The notes under the pieces: model-generated
Database searches by the model: none
Told to the model about the DNA's origin: nothing
The model's input: only the letters and a program-made list of their open reading frames with translations
Made by a program: the position numbers and the translations under genes
Virus record (IMG/VR): IMGVR_UViG_3300020733_000019
Location: 1 to 57,674 of that record
Strand: one strand, 5' to 3'
Source: a virus
DNA length: 57,674 nucleotides
Shown here: piece after piece, positions 1 through 7,838 of the stretch
Layout of the letters: every line of letters starts with the position of its first letter
Position numbering within the stretch: the first letter of the stretch is position 1

Positions 1-311
1 AATTTATTTTTACCCACACGCTCTAATATAGTTTGACTAGCAGGTTTAATTTCAATTAATTCAACATGCATCTTATTATTTTTATCTACATACTGGATAA
101 AAAAATCTGGTACATAAACTGTATGACGCTCTGTCAGCGGATCTACGTAAGGAATTTGTACAGCTTCGCTAGCCCATTTTGCAACATTTTCGTTAGTGTC
201 GCAAAAGTTCATAAAGCTCCATTCCCAGCTACTTCTATATGTCGGTGTTTTAGTTCCAACATATTTTTCGGGATGTTTCATAGTGAACTTGCCACGAGCA
301 AATTTAGACAT
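1..311 (-). CDS. 4: T4 gp4-like head-completion protein (C-terminus cut by window edge)
   Basis: The frame is open from an ATG at 311-309 down to base 1, so the 3' end lies outside the window. The visible 103 residues begin MSKFARGKFTMKHPEKYVG and carry the block YRSSWEWSFMNFCD, then WASEAVQIPY, VPDFFIQYVD and LIEIKPASQT. This order (YRSxWE, IPY, PDF, EIKP) matches the TnsA-like nuclease fold of T4 gp4/gp50-type head-completion proteins. E of YRSxWE, D of PDF and ExK of EIKP are the expected catalytic positions. In T4 the protein acts on packaged heads before tail joining. The start lies one base after the stop of the upstream gene (TAATATG), which suggests translational coupling. The identification is firm as to fold and fairly firm as to gp4. 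Confidence 0.8.
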   Translation of the reverse strand, partial: MSKFARGKFTMKHPEKYVGTKTPTYRSSWEWSFMNFCDTNENVAKWASEAVQIPYVDPLTERHTVYVPDFFIQYVDKNNKMHVELIEIKPASQTILERVGKNK

Positions 312-312
312 A

Positions 313-678
313 TTAGACTAGGATGTTGCGGGCTTCGAATGTATCAGTAGTAATAGCAGTTCTATAACCTAGTAAACTAGTTTTTTCTCTGTAAGAATTT
401 AGTACTTGCGTAATTACTTGACTAAGTTGTGTATCAGTTAATCCTTTTAGTTTATCTAATAAACTAAACACACTGACATTTTCAATCCTAGCTTGATTTA
501 ATAATATGATTGATGTAGAATTAGCACTACTTGTATCAAAACCTCGCTTAACAAAAAATGCCACAGTAGCATCTATTTCTGCCGCTGGAAAACTTACCTG
601 CTTGGTAAAATAATTGTCAAACACTACTTTTACATCAGTAGCATTACTCTGTGATAAAGGTAAATTTCCAGTAACCAT
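313..678 (-). CDS. small conserved T4-like phage protein, function unknown
   Basis: This gene encodes 121 residues with no signal peptide or membrane segment. The middle reads FPAAEIDATVAFFVKRGFD, then a helix-rich stretch (SVFSLLDKLKGLTDTQLSQV), and the C-terminus ends FEARNILV. I associate this pattern with a small conserved protein encoded beside gp4 in marine T4-like phages, but cannot attach a function. Its start overlaps the stop of the tail-tube-like gene by one base (TAATG), and its own stop is one base before the gp4 start, so the three are translated as a unit. Position among baseplate, tube and head-completion genes suggests a structural or assembly role, which is inference only. 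Confidence 0.7.
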   Translation of the reverse strand: MVTGNLPLSQSNATDVKVVFDNYFTKQVSFPAAEIDATVAFFVKRGFDTSSANSTSIILLNQARIENVSVFSLLDKLKGLTDTQLSQVITQVLNSYREKTSLLGYRTAITTDTFEARNILV

Positions 679-1688
679 TAATTGACCCTAATTCCTGAAG
701 TTGTAGCAGTTGTACTTGTGTCAGTATTATTTTGTGGAAAGGTGACCCCCGAAATTCCACCAGCTGATGACGATGTTGTTCCTGAATTTGTTAGCGGGGA
801 TGGAGATGTAGGATTTGCATCTATAGTGTTTTGAGCACTAGCAATCTGATCAACAACAGCGTTTAAAAATGATCCCTTGGCTGCTTCAACATCAAGAGCT
901 TGCACAAAACTTGGGTCAACTACTGATGGATCTGGATTTATACCTTGTAAGGGGCTTGGGAAATTATCGTACCATGCTTCGCTAAATCCTTCAACTCCAC
1001 CAGCAGTATCTAGCTCAGGATTGATTGCTCCAACATCATAGCTTACAGCTTCGTACATAATTTTCATATCAAATTCACGTGTCTTAGTATCAGCATAATC
1101 TACTCTGTTATGATTCCAACTGGTAATAATAGGATTTCTTAGGGTATATTTTACATATTCATGTCGTGCCATTTGGTAAATTGATATGTATCTAAAGAAT
1201 GGATCAGTGCTGCCATTATCTAATCCATAAGCTGTTGGAATATACTTAAATCTTTTTGTAGCATTTCTATTATATGCTTCGGTGGTTTTAGCTGACAACG
1301 GATCAGCATAGTAATAACTGTAATAGTTTTGCCATAGCTGATTTATTAAACCCATGTTGTCATCGTGGAATTTAATATCTATTTCGCCCGGTGTATGAAA
1401 ATACTGAACTACTTTTTTTCTATTGTATTGATTAAGTGTTTCTGTTTTAACAGTATAGTTAGGTAGTGCTACACTCTTTACCAGCAAGTTAATTTCTAAA
1501 CCATGACGCTGTAGAATATTAATGTTTTGTAGTGCTCCTGGATTAATACCAAATGCTACATGAAACTGAAATCCAAATTTAGGAGCTAGCCTAAACTGAT
1601 CCGAATTGAATAAAGTCGCGGCATGGCGCTGATCACGTAGAAACGTGGTCGAATCAGACTTTAAATGATTGTCGGCTGTAAATCCCAT
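678..1688 (-). CDS. tail-tube-like baseplate protein (gp19 fold; gp48/gp54-type candidate)
   Basis: This is a 336-residue protein. Residues about 35-115 hold the tail-tube signature KFGFQFHVAFG ... VKSVALPNYTVKTETLNQYN ... EIDIKFHDD, the same FxV / SVxLP / LNQYNRK / IxFHD pattern seen in T4 gp19. It is much longer than a tube monomer, and the last ~90 residues are Ser/Thr/Pro-rich and look disordered. A tube-like core with extra mass fits a baseplate protein that starts the tube (T4 gp54 or gp48, ~320-364 aa) rather than the tube subunit, which is the next gene. Upstream are a late-promoter match (AATAAATAC, 1694-1701) and a gp19 terminator, so it likely begins a new late transcript. The gp48 versus gp54 assignment is unresolved. 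Confidence 0.7.
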   Translation of the reverse strand: MGFTADNHLKSDSTTFLRDQRHAATLFNSDQFRLAPKFGFQFHVAFGINPGALQNINILQRHGLEINLLVKSVALPNYTVKTETLNQYNRKKVVQYFHTPGEIDIKFHDDNMGLINQLWQNYYSYYYADPLSAKTTEAYNRNATKRFKYIPTAYGLDNGSTDPFFRYISIYQMARHEYVKYTLRNPIITSWNHNRVDYADTKTREFDMKIMYEAVSYDVGAINPELDTAGGVEGFSEAWYDNFPSPLQGINPDPSVVDPSFVQALDVEAAKGSFLNAVVDQIASAQNTIDANPTSPSPLTNSGTTSSSAGGISGVTFPQNNTDTSTTATTSGIRVN

Positions 1689-1693
1689 AATAG

Positions 1694-1701
1694 TATTTAT
1701 T
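1694..1701 (-). promoter_or_regulatory. T4-type late promoter (AATAAATA)
   Basis: On the minus strand the sequence is AATAAATAC, one mismatch to the T4 late consensus TATAAATA. It lies only 6-13 bases upstream of the ATG of the tail-tube-like gene, so transcripts would have a very short leader. The same core with a following C recurs before the sheath gene, the 4,353-aa gene and other late genes in this window. Confidence 0.5.
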
Positions 1702-1739
1702 TAAAAGATAAAGTGCGCAGTTAATGATTAGTCATAATA

Positions 1740-1759
1740 AAACCCACCTAAGTGGGTTT
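1740..1759 (-). terminator. hairpin terminator after the gp19 tube gene
   Basis: A perfect 8-bp stem (AAACCCAC / GTGGGTTT) with a CTAA loop starts 4 bases past the gp19 stop codon. On the minus strand it is followed by TTTTATTATGAC, a fair U-tract. The flanks are AT-rich on both sides, so weak action on plus-strand transcripts is possible. It should reduce read-through from the sheath and tube genes into the baseplate gene, which has its own late promoter. Confidence 0.8.
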
Positions 1760-1763
1760 ATTA

Positions 1764-2390
1764 TTATGAACCTAATGCGTTTTTGCCTGGAGCTGCCATT
1801 ACAGGAGTTGGACTTCCAATAGCTGGAACTGGAGCAGTTTGTACAGCATTATCAAAGCGTATGCTTAGATCGATCATAGCTGGACCTTGCTCACTATATT
1901 TTAAATCTTGCCAGTTTGTAGATTCAACATAGCAACCATAACATTCCCATGTTTCGAGAACGTTAGGAGTTTGTGAACCATTACCACCATCGAGAATTTC
2001 AATACGCATTGTGAATTTGTAATCACCCGCCGCTGCCGCTGAACTTTGTTCAAAAAAGTCAAATTGTTTCTGATTCTGCTCACCAACTAGTTTAGATACT
2101 GCACCAGTTACATCATCACGCAATTTAATTGCGATTGGTTCCCAAGCCGGTTTGCCTGCATAGTGAATCTTGCTGTTATAAATTTCAATAATTTGATCAG
2201 TAAATTTAACTTGTGGACGAGCCGCTTCAGAAACTTGTTTTGTAAGTTCTGTTGTAGGAGTGCTTACACCAAAGTTTTCAAATGAAATACGGAATCTGTA
2301 TTTCAACTTTGGCATTAACATGCCTTGTGTTGCTGAGCTTTGGTTTGAAGCTAAGGGTACTGTAAAGTTTGATAGTGCCGCGATTGCCAT
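1764..2390 (-). CDS. 19: tail tube subunit (gp19-like)
   Basis: The protein has 208 residues. It begins MAIAALSNFTVPLASNQSS and then KLKYRFRISFENFG, TDQIIEIYNSKIHYAGKP, EPIAIKLRDDVTGAV, DYKFTMRIEILDG and LETWECYGCYVESTNWQDL. These follow the order of the T4 gp19 beta-barrel (YRFxxSFE, a short strand ending in the tube-stacking loop, then the W/Y-rich C-terminal strands). Length is close to T4 gp19 (163 aa) and to marine relatives. It should polymerise into the inner tube through which DNA passes. A strong ribosome site (AGGAG, 9 bases upstream) precedes the ATG. It follows the sheath gene by 14 bases and is followed by a terminator. Confidence 0.9.
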   Translation of the reverse strand: MAIAALSNFTVPLASNQSSATQGMLMPKLKYRFRISFENFGVSTPTTELTKQVSEAARPQVKFTDQIIEIYNSKIHYAGKPAWEPIAIKLRDDVTGAVSKLVGEQNQKQFDFFEQSSAAAAGDYKFTMRIEILDGGNGSQTPNVLETWECYGCYVESTNWQDLKYSEQGPAMIDLSIRFDNAVQTAPVPAIGSPTPVMAAPGKNALGS

Positions 2391-2404
2391 TTAATATCTC
2401 CTAA

Positions 2405-5400
2405 TTATTTGCTACCTAAACCAGCAATAGCGCCTGTGTTTTCTAAGCGTAGTGGAATGTAAATAAATTCAACTGCTTTAACTGGTTCAATTGCAATATC
2501 AACATGCAACTCGTTAGCATTGATTCTGCTTGGTGTGTTGTTTGAAGTATCGCACACTACTAGGTAGTCGTAAATACCGCGCTCACCAACTAAGTTGAGC
2601 AATAACTGTTCAACTTGGTTTCTCATTTCGTTACGAGTGATCGTATCGTTTGGTTCAAAAATGTATGGTTTAGCAATCGCATTTAATTGATAGCGTAAGT
2701 AAATCACTAAACGTGCTACGTTAATACGATTCAATGAGCTAGCCACTAATGAACGTGTGTACTGCCCATAAACTACTAGTCCTGTTCCACCAATGTAAGT
2801 AATTGGGTTAACTTGAACGTTGGCGAGTGTATTGCGCTGTCCAGTATTCAATGCTACTGGTAAGTATGTGCCAGTTTGTCCAACAACATAACCTACTGAG
2901 CTAGCATTTGTAACACCGCCACGACGTACACCAGCTGGTGCAAACCATGGGTAAGAAACATTATCACTTAGGGCGATTGTACGCAACATTACATGGCTTG
3001 GAGGAACAACAATATTGTTACCATACAAGTCTGTAGTATCTGCCCATGGGTAGTAAACTGCTGTGTTAGCATCTGTTGTTACTAGTCCTGCTTCGCCGTC
3101 ACCTGTTGCATTGTTAACATTTTTACCCCATGCGTTCAAGCTAGTCGCATCTGGTGTTAAACGTGCTGGAGCATCTGCTACGATAAATGATAACAATCCG
3201 CGTCCAGTGTTAAAGCTAACTAGTGAACTTAGCGTTTCGATGTATCCTGGGCAACTTAATAGTGTAAATGTAATGCTGTCTTCGTTGCGAATGTTTTGAT
3301 TAGATTGAATCAAACCGTTCAATGCCGCAACTACAACTGCACGTTGTGATTTACGTCCAAATTGTCCCACTCCTAAGTAATCATTAGGACTTGCTGTTAC
3401 CCAACGATCTGGATAGTAGTAAGTCATGTAAGGAGAACCAGACATAATTGTATTTTGAGCGGCTGTGTTAACATAGCCAGTTACATATTTCTTAACATTA
3501 AATCCTGAACGACGTGTGTTCCATAGCAACATACCTTTTGGATATAGTGCTGGATTAGGAGCATCAAAGTCAACAAAGTCGCTAGTAATCAATGTACCTG
3601 TTGTAGCACCTGCAATAGTCTGTGGAGTTGCGGCACCTGTTTTTGCACTAGCTGAGTTAGTGCTATCATCATACCAACGTGCATCAGCAAAAATAATACC
3701 ATTTTGTGTTGTATGGTCTGAGTTAACAACTAATACCCATGCCTTTGTCAATCCATTCCACTTGTACAATGTTGGCCATGCTTCAGTATTGCTTGAGTTT
3801 AACCATAAGTCACCGTGTTGTAGACTTGCGCCTGCTGAGTTTGTAGTTGGTTGAGTAGCAGAAATAATAGGACCATTAATATCTGTTGTAGTTGCGGCAT
3901 TAACATAGCCAACACCTTGGTTAACAACTACTTTACCTGCTGTTGAGCAATAACCTCTCCAGCGTGTGCCATCATTAATCAAAATGTCTAGATCAGTTAA
4001 AACTGTGTCATACCATAATGTACCATTTGCTGGCGTTGTTGTAGGAGCAGTAGCACTTGGAGTTACTAGTGCTGTTCCGCTTGTAACTGAAATTGTGTTT
4101 GCCCAGGCTGAAATCAAATACTTTCCATCGCTACCTGTTGAGCTTGGATCATTGTAAAAATTGCTTAAACCTAGTGTACCACCAGTAGTAAACGCTGCCT
4201 TAATAGGAGTGTTAGTACCGTCAGTTAAACGAATATCACCACCTTGTGTATGTGTGATAACAATTTGATTATTAGCATTAATACTTGCTAAAACGTTAGT
4301 TAGATTCTGTGCGGCAGCGTTAAATGCGGCAACAAATGCTTGTGCATCATTTATGGCGTTGCCAGTTGCAGTAAATGTAACAGCATTGCTACTAACTAAC
4401 GGTGCTGATGTTAATGTAGAACTACCAACTTGACTTGATGACAGTGCGGCAATTGTGTTAGAACCTGATGTAAATGTGCTGGCTGTAATAATATTGGAAG
4501 TAACTACAGTATTACCAGATGAAGTACGCTGATAAATCTTGTAGTTTGCCAGTGCTGGACTAGTTTCTGTGTCATTATACTTGATATAAACTTGCCCAAC
4601 TGGAATATTAGCACCACCACCTGTTGCATCCAAGGCAGCCATTGCTGATTGATTGTTAGCATATAACTGTGTAATCGGTTGTTGGATCCAGCTAGCAGTC
4701 GTACCGTTATAATATTGAATATTAAAGTTAGCACCTAGGTTAACTGTAGTTGTTTTGATCCACAAGCTACCTGTTGGATAACCACTAGTACCTGTGTAAG
4801 TACCGTTGCTGTAGTTGCCATATTGTGGAACTTGATAATGTGGAGCTATAGTTAGTGTCGGAGCTTGGTATGTACCAGCTGTGATACCTAATGTTGTTAA
4901 ATTCTGTGGGTTACCGCCACCTGATGCAATAACAACTGCTACACCTGTTGAATAGATGTTTAAGAAACCGTTTTGTACACTGGCTGTAACGCCAGCGATA
5001 CTTGCTCCGTTAATTGCTGTTGCTAGTGTTGCTAGTGTTGTACCTGCATTAGTAACAGTAATTGTGTTAATTAACATAGTACCACCGCTAGTTAGCGTTG
5101 GGCTAGCCGCTGTTGAAGTAACTGTTGGCCATGATTTAACCCAAGCTGTTGTACCAACTTGAACCCATGCGCTGTTACTTGCCGCAACAGTTGTACCGCC
5201 TGTACCATCATTGGCTGTGTTGTATGTCTTAAACCATAGGATGTTTGTGTTTGTAGCGGCTGAACATGCTACAACTGCGTAGTCGCCTGGACTACCGTAA
5301 CTGGCTAAAGGAGCATCATAAACATCAAGTCCGTCGTTACCTGTTGATGAACTCAAATACTGTGTAGTTGTAAGAACTGTTAAGTTATTAATTGACTGTT

Positions 5401-5896
5401 GTTCTTGGAATGTTTGTCCATTAGTTGTAGTAGCGGCACTACCATTCCACTGGAATACACCATAATTTGTTGCTGTAGTATTCCACCAGTATGTTCCAGC
5501 TGTTGGACTACCGATTGGAATTGTTGCTGAACCTGTTAGCTGTCCTAGATCAACATCTGCACGTACTACGTATGCTTGGCTTGAAACTCCTAAGAAACTG
5601 TAGGCAGCTTCTAATCCGTACTCATTAATTTCACCAGCATTAACTGGATTGTTTGAAGCATCAGTTTGGAAATATGGAACACCAAAGTTTGCACCCAAGT
5701 CTGCTTGACTTGTTAGCAAATATACATTGCCAGCATTTGCTGTAAGTGTTCCTGGAGCAATACCTGTTCCAGCTGAATTCATTTTGTTTGCTGCCGAAGC
5801 AACGATAATTAAAGGTACTGTACCCGGTGCGGCGGGTGTGTAATACGATTCGTTAACAACCGTTACGCTTACCCCTGCTGAACTTAATTGAGCCAT
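2405..5896 (-). CDS. 18: tail sheath protein (gp18-like) with a very large internal insertion
   Basis: The gene encodes 1,163 residues against 659 in T4. Residues ~1-125 are the usual N-terminal handle (AGVSVTVVNESYYTP, then GLEAAYSFLGVSSQAYVVRAD). Residues ~825-1163 form the conserved sheath core (YLGVGQFGRKSQRAVVVAAL, FTLLSCPGYIETLSSLVSF, FAPAGVRRGGVTNA, NPITYIGGTGLVVYGQYT, YLRYQLNAIAKPYIFEPND, KAVEFIYIPLRLENTG). Between them lie ~700 residues of Thr/Ser/Gly-rich sequence with about five copies of a short unit of the form G-x-LW-x-NT ... Y-x-WNG-x-x-W, plus two flagellin-like stretches. These are probably surface-exposed decoration domains on the outer face of the sheath. The start has GGAG 9 bases upstream and a late promoter ~33 bases upstream. 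Confidence 0.95.
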   Translation of the reverse strand: MAQLSSAGVSVTVVNESYYTPAAPGTVPLIIVASAANKMNSAGTGIAPGTLTANAGNVYLLTSQADLGANFGVPYFQTDASNNPVNAGEINEYGLEAAYSFLGVSSQAYVVRADVDLGQLTGSATIPIGSPTAGTYWWNTTATNYGVFQWNGSAATTTNGQTFQEQQSINNLTVLTTTQYLSSSTGNDGLDVYDAPLASYGSPGDYAVVACSAATNTNILWFKTYNTANDGTGGTTVAASNSAWVQVGTTAWVKSWPTVTSTAASPTLTSGGTMLINTITVTNAGTTLATLATAINGASIAGVTASVQNGFLNIYSTGVAVVIASGGGNPQNLTTLGITAGTYQAPTLTIAPHYQVPQYGNYSNGTYTGTSGYPTGSLWIKTTTVNLGANFNIQYYNGTTASWIQQPITQLYANNQSAMAALDATGGGANIPVGQVYIKYNDTETSPALANYKIYQRTSSGNTVVTSNIITASTFTSGSNTIAALSSSQVGSSTLTSAPLVSSNAVTFTATGNAINDAQAFVAAFNAAAQNLTNVLASINANNQIVITHTQGGDIRLTDGTNTPIKAAFTTGGTLGLSNFYNDPSSTGSDGKYLISAWANTISVTSGTALVTPSATAPTTTPANGTLWYDTVLTDLDILINDGTRWRGYCSTAGKVVVNQGVGYVNAATTTDINGPIISATQPTTNSAGASLQHGDLWLNSSNTEAWPTLYKWNGLTKAWVLVVNSDHTTQNGIIFADARWYDDSTNSASAKTGAATPQTIAGATTGTLITSDFVDFDAPNPALYPKGMLLWNTRRSGFNVKKYVTGYVNTAAQNTIMSGSPYMTYYYPDRWVTASPNDYLGVGQFGRKSQRAVVVAALNGLIQSNQNIRNEDSITFTLLSCPGYIETLSSLVSFNTGRGLLSFIVADAPARLTPDATSLNAWGKNVNNATGDGEAGLVTTDANTAVYYPWADTTDLYGNNIVVPPSHVMLRTIALSDNVSYPWFAPAGVRRGGVTNASSVGYVVGQTGTYLPVALNTGQRNTLANVQVNPITYIGGTGLVVYGQYTRSLVASSLNRINVARLVIYLRYQLNAIAKPYIFEPNDTITRNEMRNQVEQLLLNLVGERGIYDYLVVCDTSNNTPSRINANELHVDIAIEPVKAVEFIYIPLRLENTGAIAGLGSK

Positions 5897-5928
5897 TGTG
5901 TTATCTCCATGATGACATACTGTTAATG

Positions 5929-5936
5929 TATTTATG
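5929..5936 (-). promoter_or_regulatory. T4-type late promoter for sheath (CATAAATA)
   Basis: The minus strand reads CATAAATAC, one mismatch from TATAAATA, 33 bases upstream of the sheath ATG. A ribosome site GGAG lies between the two. Spacing and orientation are right for a sliding-clamp-coupled late promoter driving gp18-gp19. Confidence 0.6.
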
Positions 5937-6000
5937 GCATTTGGACTTTTTGGCGCAGTTATACTGTCTGAAAAAGGGGCGAAAAAGGCTTAAATATTCA

Positions 6001-6327
6001 ATGAGACCTTTATGTTTGTGTGGTTTAAGACCCGCCGCTATTAACTATCGTAAGAATGGGCGCATTTATTATCGAAGTAAATGCGAGCTATGTCTTGGAG
6101 GTAAAGGTATAGCCCGTTGGTATCGCTCAGGCTACCGAATGAAGAATTTATGCGACAAGTGCGGGTTTAAAAGTCCGCATCGAGAAGTGTTTGCTGTCTT
6201 CCATGTTGATGGCAACTTAGATCATTGTCATCCTAGCAATCTTAAAACTGTGTGCGCAAATTGTCAACGGGTTCTTCACAAAGAAGGTGTGAAATGGCGT
6301 CAAGGGGATCTTGTGCCGGATTTATAA
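6001..6327 (+). CDS. small HNH/zinc-ribbon nuclease-like protein
   Basis: This gene encodes 108 residues from the ATG at 6001. The open frame extends upstream to 5896, but I chose 6001 because the family-like sequence begins MRPLCLCGLRPAAINYRKNG. Four Cys-pair motifs are visible (CLC, CELC, CDKC, CANC), with a central FHVDGNLDHCHPSNLKTVC. H-x-DGN, followed ~14 residues later by N-L-x-T-x-C-x-x-C, is an HNH arrangement with zinc-binding cysteines. Similar small Cys-rich proteins are common in marine T4-like phages, sometimes annotated only as hypothetical. It could be a homing or debranching endonuclease or a nucleic-acid-binding protein. It is the only plus-strand gene in the first 7.8 kb, and its last 86 bases overlap the kinase gene on the other strand. 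Confidence 0.7.
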   Translation: MRPLCLCGLRPAAINYRKNGRIYYRSKCELCLGGKGIARWYRSGYRMKNLCDKCGFKSPHREVFAVFHVDGNLDHCHPSNLKTVCANCQRVLHKEGVKWRQGDLVPDL

Positions 6328-6946
6328 GTGCTTGAACTTGCTTATACAGATCATCAATAGTACTGTTATTTTCTAGTACAAAATCAAATTTAGTGCCAAC
6401 CCAAGCAGTCTCCGATGCATGGATTTTTCTAAGTTCCATACGTTTAGTAGCAAGAGCCCAATTCATGCACTTGTCTCCAGCATTAACATCAGCGGCATCT
6501 TTATACCATTCGGGCTCTGGACCACGTTTTACGCGAATAACAATGCCGCCTGCTTCTTTGATTGATTTAATTTCATTAGGGAAACGACAGTCACTAATAA
6601 CGATGTCGTCCTTGCTAGTACGCAGTTTGTTTTCTAGTGATGCAATCCACATATCGTCGTGGAATCCATTGCGGCAAACTTCAGTACCCCAGTATTGTAA
6701 AATGTATCGTGGAGTAAGATCGGGCATGTTCAAACGTTCTGCCCACCATGGATCTACTTGTTCGCGCCATTCGCGGGCTTGTTTTGTGCGTCCTTCTAAC
6801 ATAGTTCTGTCCCAGCCAAATACTGCTGACACAGCATCTTTTAAACTGTTGGCAAAACTTTCTCGTCTAAACCCATGGAAATTTGTTAGATAATCAGCAA
6901 TAGTATCTTTGCCAGAACCAATAAAACCGCACACACCAATAATCAT
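6242..6946 (-). CDS. 1: deoxynucleoside monophosphate kinase (T4 gp1-like)
   Basis: The protein has 234 residues. The P-loop is at residues 7-15 (GFIGSGKDT), followed by IADYL, FANSLKDAVSAVFGWDR, a lid-like region with RTKQAREWREQVDPWW, YILQYWGTEVCRNGFHDDMW and the strand DDIVISDCRFPNE. This order is the gp1/dNMP kinase pattern; T4 gp1 is 241 aa. The enzyme phosphorylates dNMPs, including the modified base precursor in T4, to supply DNA synthesis. An early gene among late structural genes is unusual, and it has its own sigma70-type promoter (6968-6996). The ATG is preceded by GGGGGC. The last ~28 residues are encoded opposite the HNH gene. Confidence 0.88.
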   Translation of the reverse strand: MIIGVCGFIGSGKDTIADYLTNFHGFRRESFANSLKDAVSAVFGWDRTMLEGRTKQAREWREQVDPWWAERLNMPDLTPRYILQYWGTEVCRNGFHDDMWIASLENKLRTSKDDIVISDCRFPNEIKSIKEAGGIVIRVKRGPEPEWYKDAADVNAGDKCMNWALATKRMELRKIHASETAWVGTKFDFVLENNSTIDDLYKQVQALINPAQDPLDAISHLLCEEPVDNLRTQF

Positions 6947-6967
6947 AGAGCCCCCTAAGTTAGCTCT

Positions 6968-6996
6968 AGTATATAACAGTTTTGTTACAGGGTCAA
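6968..6996 (-). promoter_or_regulatory. host sigma70-type promoter for the dNMP kinase
   Basis: On the minus strand TTGACC and TATACT are separated by exactly 17 bases; each matches the consensus at five of six positions. The expected start is about 15 bases before the kinase ATG. It stands between gp13 and the kinase and gives an early-type transcript in an otherwise late-promoter region. Confidence 0.75.
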
Positions 6997-7003
6997 GATA
7001 TTT

Positions 7004-7792
7004 TTAGCCAAGAACAAAATAATAACCAGTTCCGCCGGAGACTAGTGTTTCCAATTCTTTGTCTAATTTTTCCAATTCAGCTGTTGCGGCTGACAGGAGT
7101 GCAGTACCATTAAGTGTTACTGCTTGGCTTGGTCCGCTGATTGAACCAAATTTGCTACGAGCTTCGCCCAGTATACTTTTTACTGTTGCTAATGAATAAT
7201 CTCGTAACCATTGTTTAGCATATGGATCTTGTAATAAAACCCAGTCTGGACGATAGTTGTAGCTCTGCACAAGAATTTGTTCGCCTTGTGCAAATGGGCG
7301 TTGTAAAATATTTAAAATATGTGTAGTAGGCTTCCAAAGAAATTCTATGTAACTACCAAACATGCGTCCTACTAGCTTCTGATAACCAGCAAACGCATCA
7401 TATGTTGCTAGTCCGCCCATCATTGATCCTGACATCAAATATGTATTCGTATATGCCAAGTTAAAGGGTTCAAACAAAGTACCACCAGCACCGATACCAG
7501 TACGAGACCCAATCGCACGACGGAATACTTGGCGAACTGCAATAACTTCGTCGGGTAGTCTGTATTCATTTTGATCCTGTATTAATTCTAAAAACAAATA
7601 GCTTTCTTCCACAGCGTTAGGACTACGCTGGCGATAGCGATTTAACGCACGATCTAGGGCAGTTTCGTAGTGTACATCATCTAGCTCAATATCAATCATG
7701 CCGTCGCCCAGCATTTTTCTACAATACTCAAATACTTTATTGCGCTCTTCTGTAGATGTGCTTTGCGTTGTTGACGGTAAAGAATCTGCCAT
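7004..7792 (-). CDS. 13: neck protein (gp13-like)
   Basis: The protein has 262 residues (T4 gp13 is 309). It begins MADSLPSTTQSTSTEERNK, then EYCRKMLGDGMIDIELDD, ALDRALNRYRQRSPNAVEE, DQNEYRLPDEVIAVRQVFRR, YIEFLWKPTTHILNILQRP and QWLRDYSLATVKSILGEARSKF. The acidic N-terminal helix, the YRLPDEV strand and the LRDYSLAxxKxxLGxxRSKF helix are the hallmarks of gp13 in T4-like marine phages. In the virion it forms part of the neck that seals the filled head and joins the tail. Its partner gp14 is encoded immediately upstream but on the opposite strand, unlike the collinear 13-14-15 order of T4. A GAGGAC ribosome site precedes the ATG. Confidence 0.88.
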   Translation of the reverse strand: MADSLPSTTQSTSTEERNKVFEYCRKMLGDGMIDIELDDVHYETALDRALNRYRQRSPNAVEESYLFLELIQDQNEYRLPDEVIAVRQVFRRAIGSRTGIGAGGTLFEPFNLAYTNTYLMSGSMMGGLATYDAFAGYQKLVGRMFGSYIEFLWKPTTHILNILQRPFAQGEQILVQSYNYRPDWVLLQDPYAKQWLRDYSLATVKSILGEARSKFGSISGPSQAVTLNGTALLSAATAELEKLDKELETLVSGGTGYYFVLG

Positions 7793-7810
7793 ATTTTTGT
7801 CCTCGTAGTA

Positions 7811-7817
7811 TATTTAG
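7811..7817 (-). promoter_or_regulatory. late promoter for gp13 (CTAAATA)
   Basis: The minus strand reads CTAAATAT, 18 bases upstream of the gp13 ATG and just before its GAGGAC ribosome site. CTAAATA is one change from the ATAAATA core and recurs at 18751-18757 and 52357-52363 upstream of other late genes. Confidence 0.5.
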
Positions 7818-7822
7818 CTAGC

Positions 7823-7830
7823 GATAAATA
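7823..7830 (+). promoter_or_regulatory. late promoter for gp14-gp15 (GATAAATA)
   Basis: The plus strand reads GATAAATA, one mismatch to the T4 late consensus. It overlaps the first possible ATG of gp14 (7830), so transcription would start close to the second ATG (7839). It stands only 5 bases from the opposing gp13 promoter. Confidence 0.5.
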
Positions 7831-7838
7831 TGTTTACT

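Noticed and set aside
66-350. Plus-strand frame of 94 residues at the left edge
   Set aside because: It lies antisense to the recognisable gp4-like gene and has no family features.
5937-5965. Possible sigma70 promoter for the HNH gene (TATACT at 5960-5965)
   Set aside because: There is no acceptable -35 box at 16-18 bases; the TTGGAC present is only 13 bases away.
5896-6000. N-terminal extension of the HNH protein to 5896
   Set aside because: It would start at a TTG overlapping the sheath start, would include the sheath promoter and ribosome site in antisense, and reads unlike the conserved MRPLC start at 6001.
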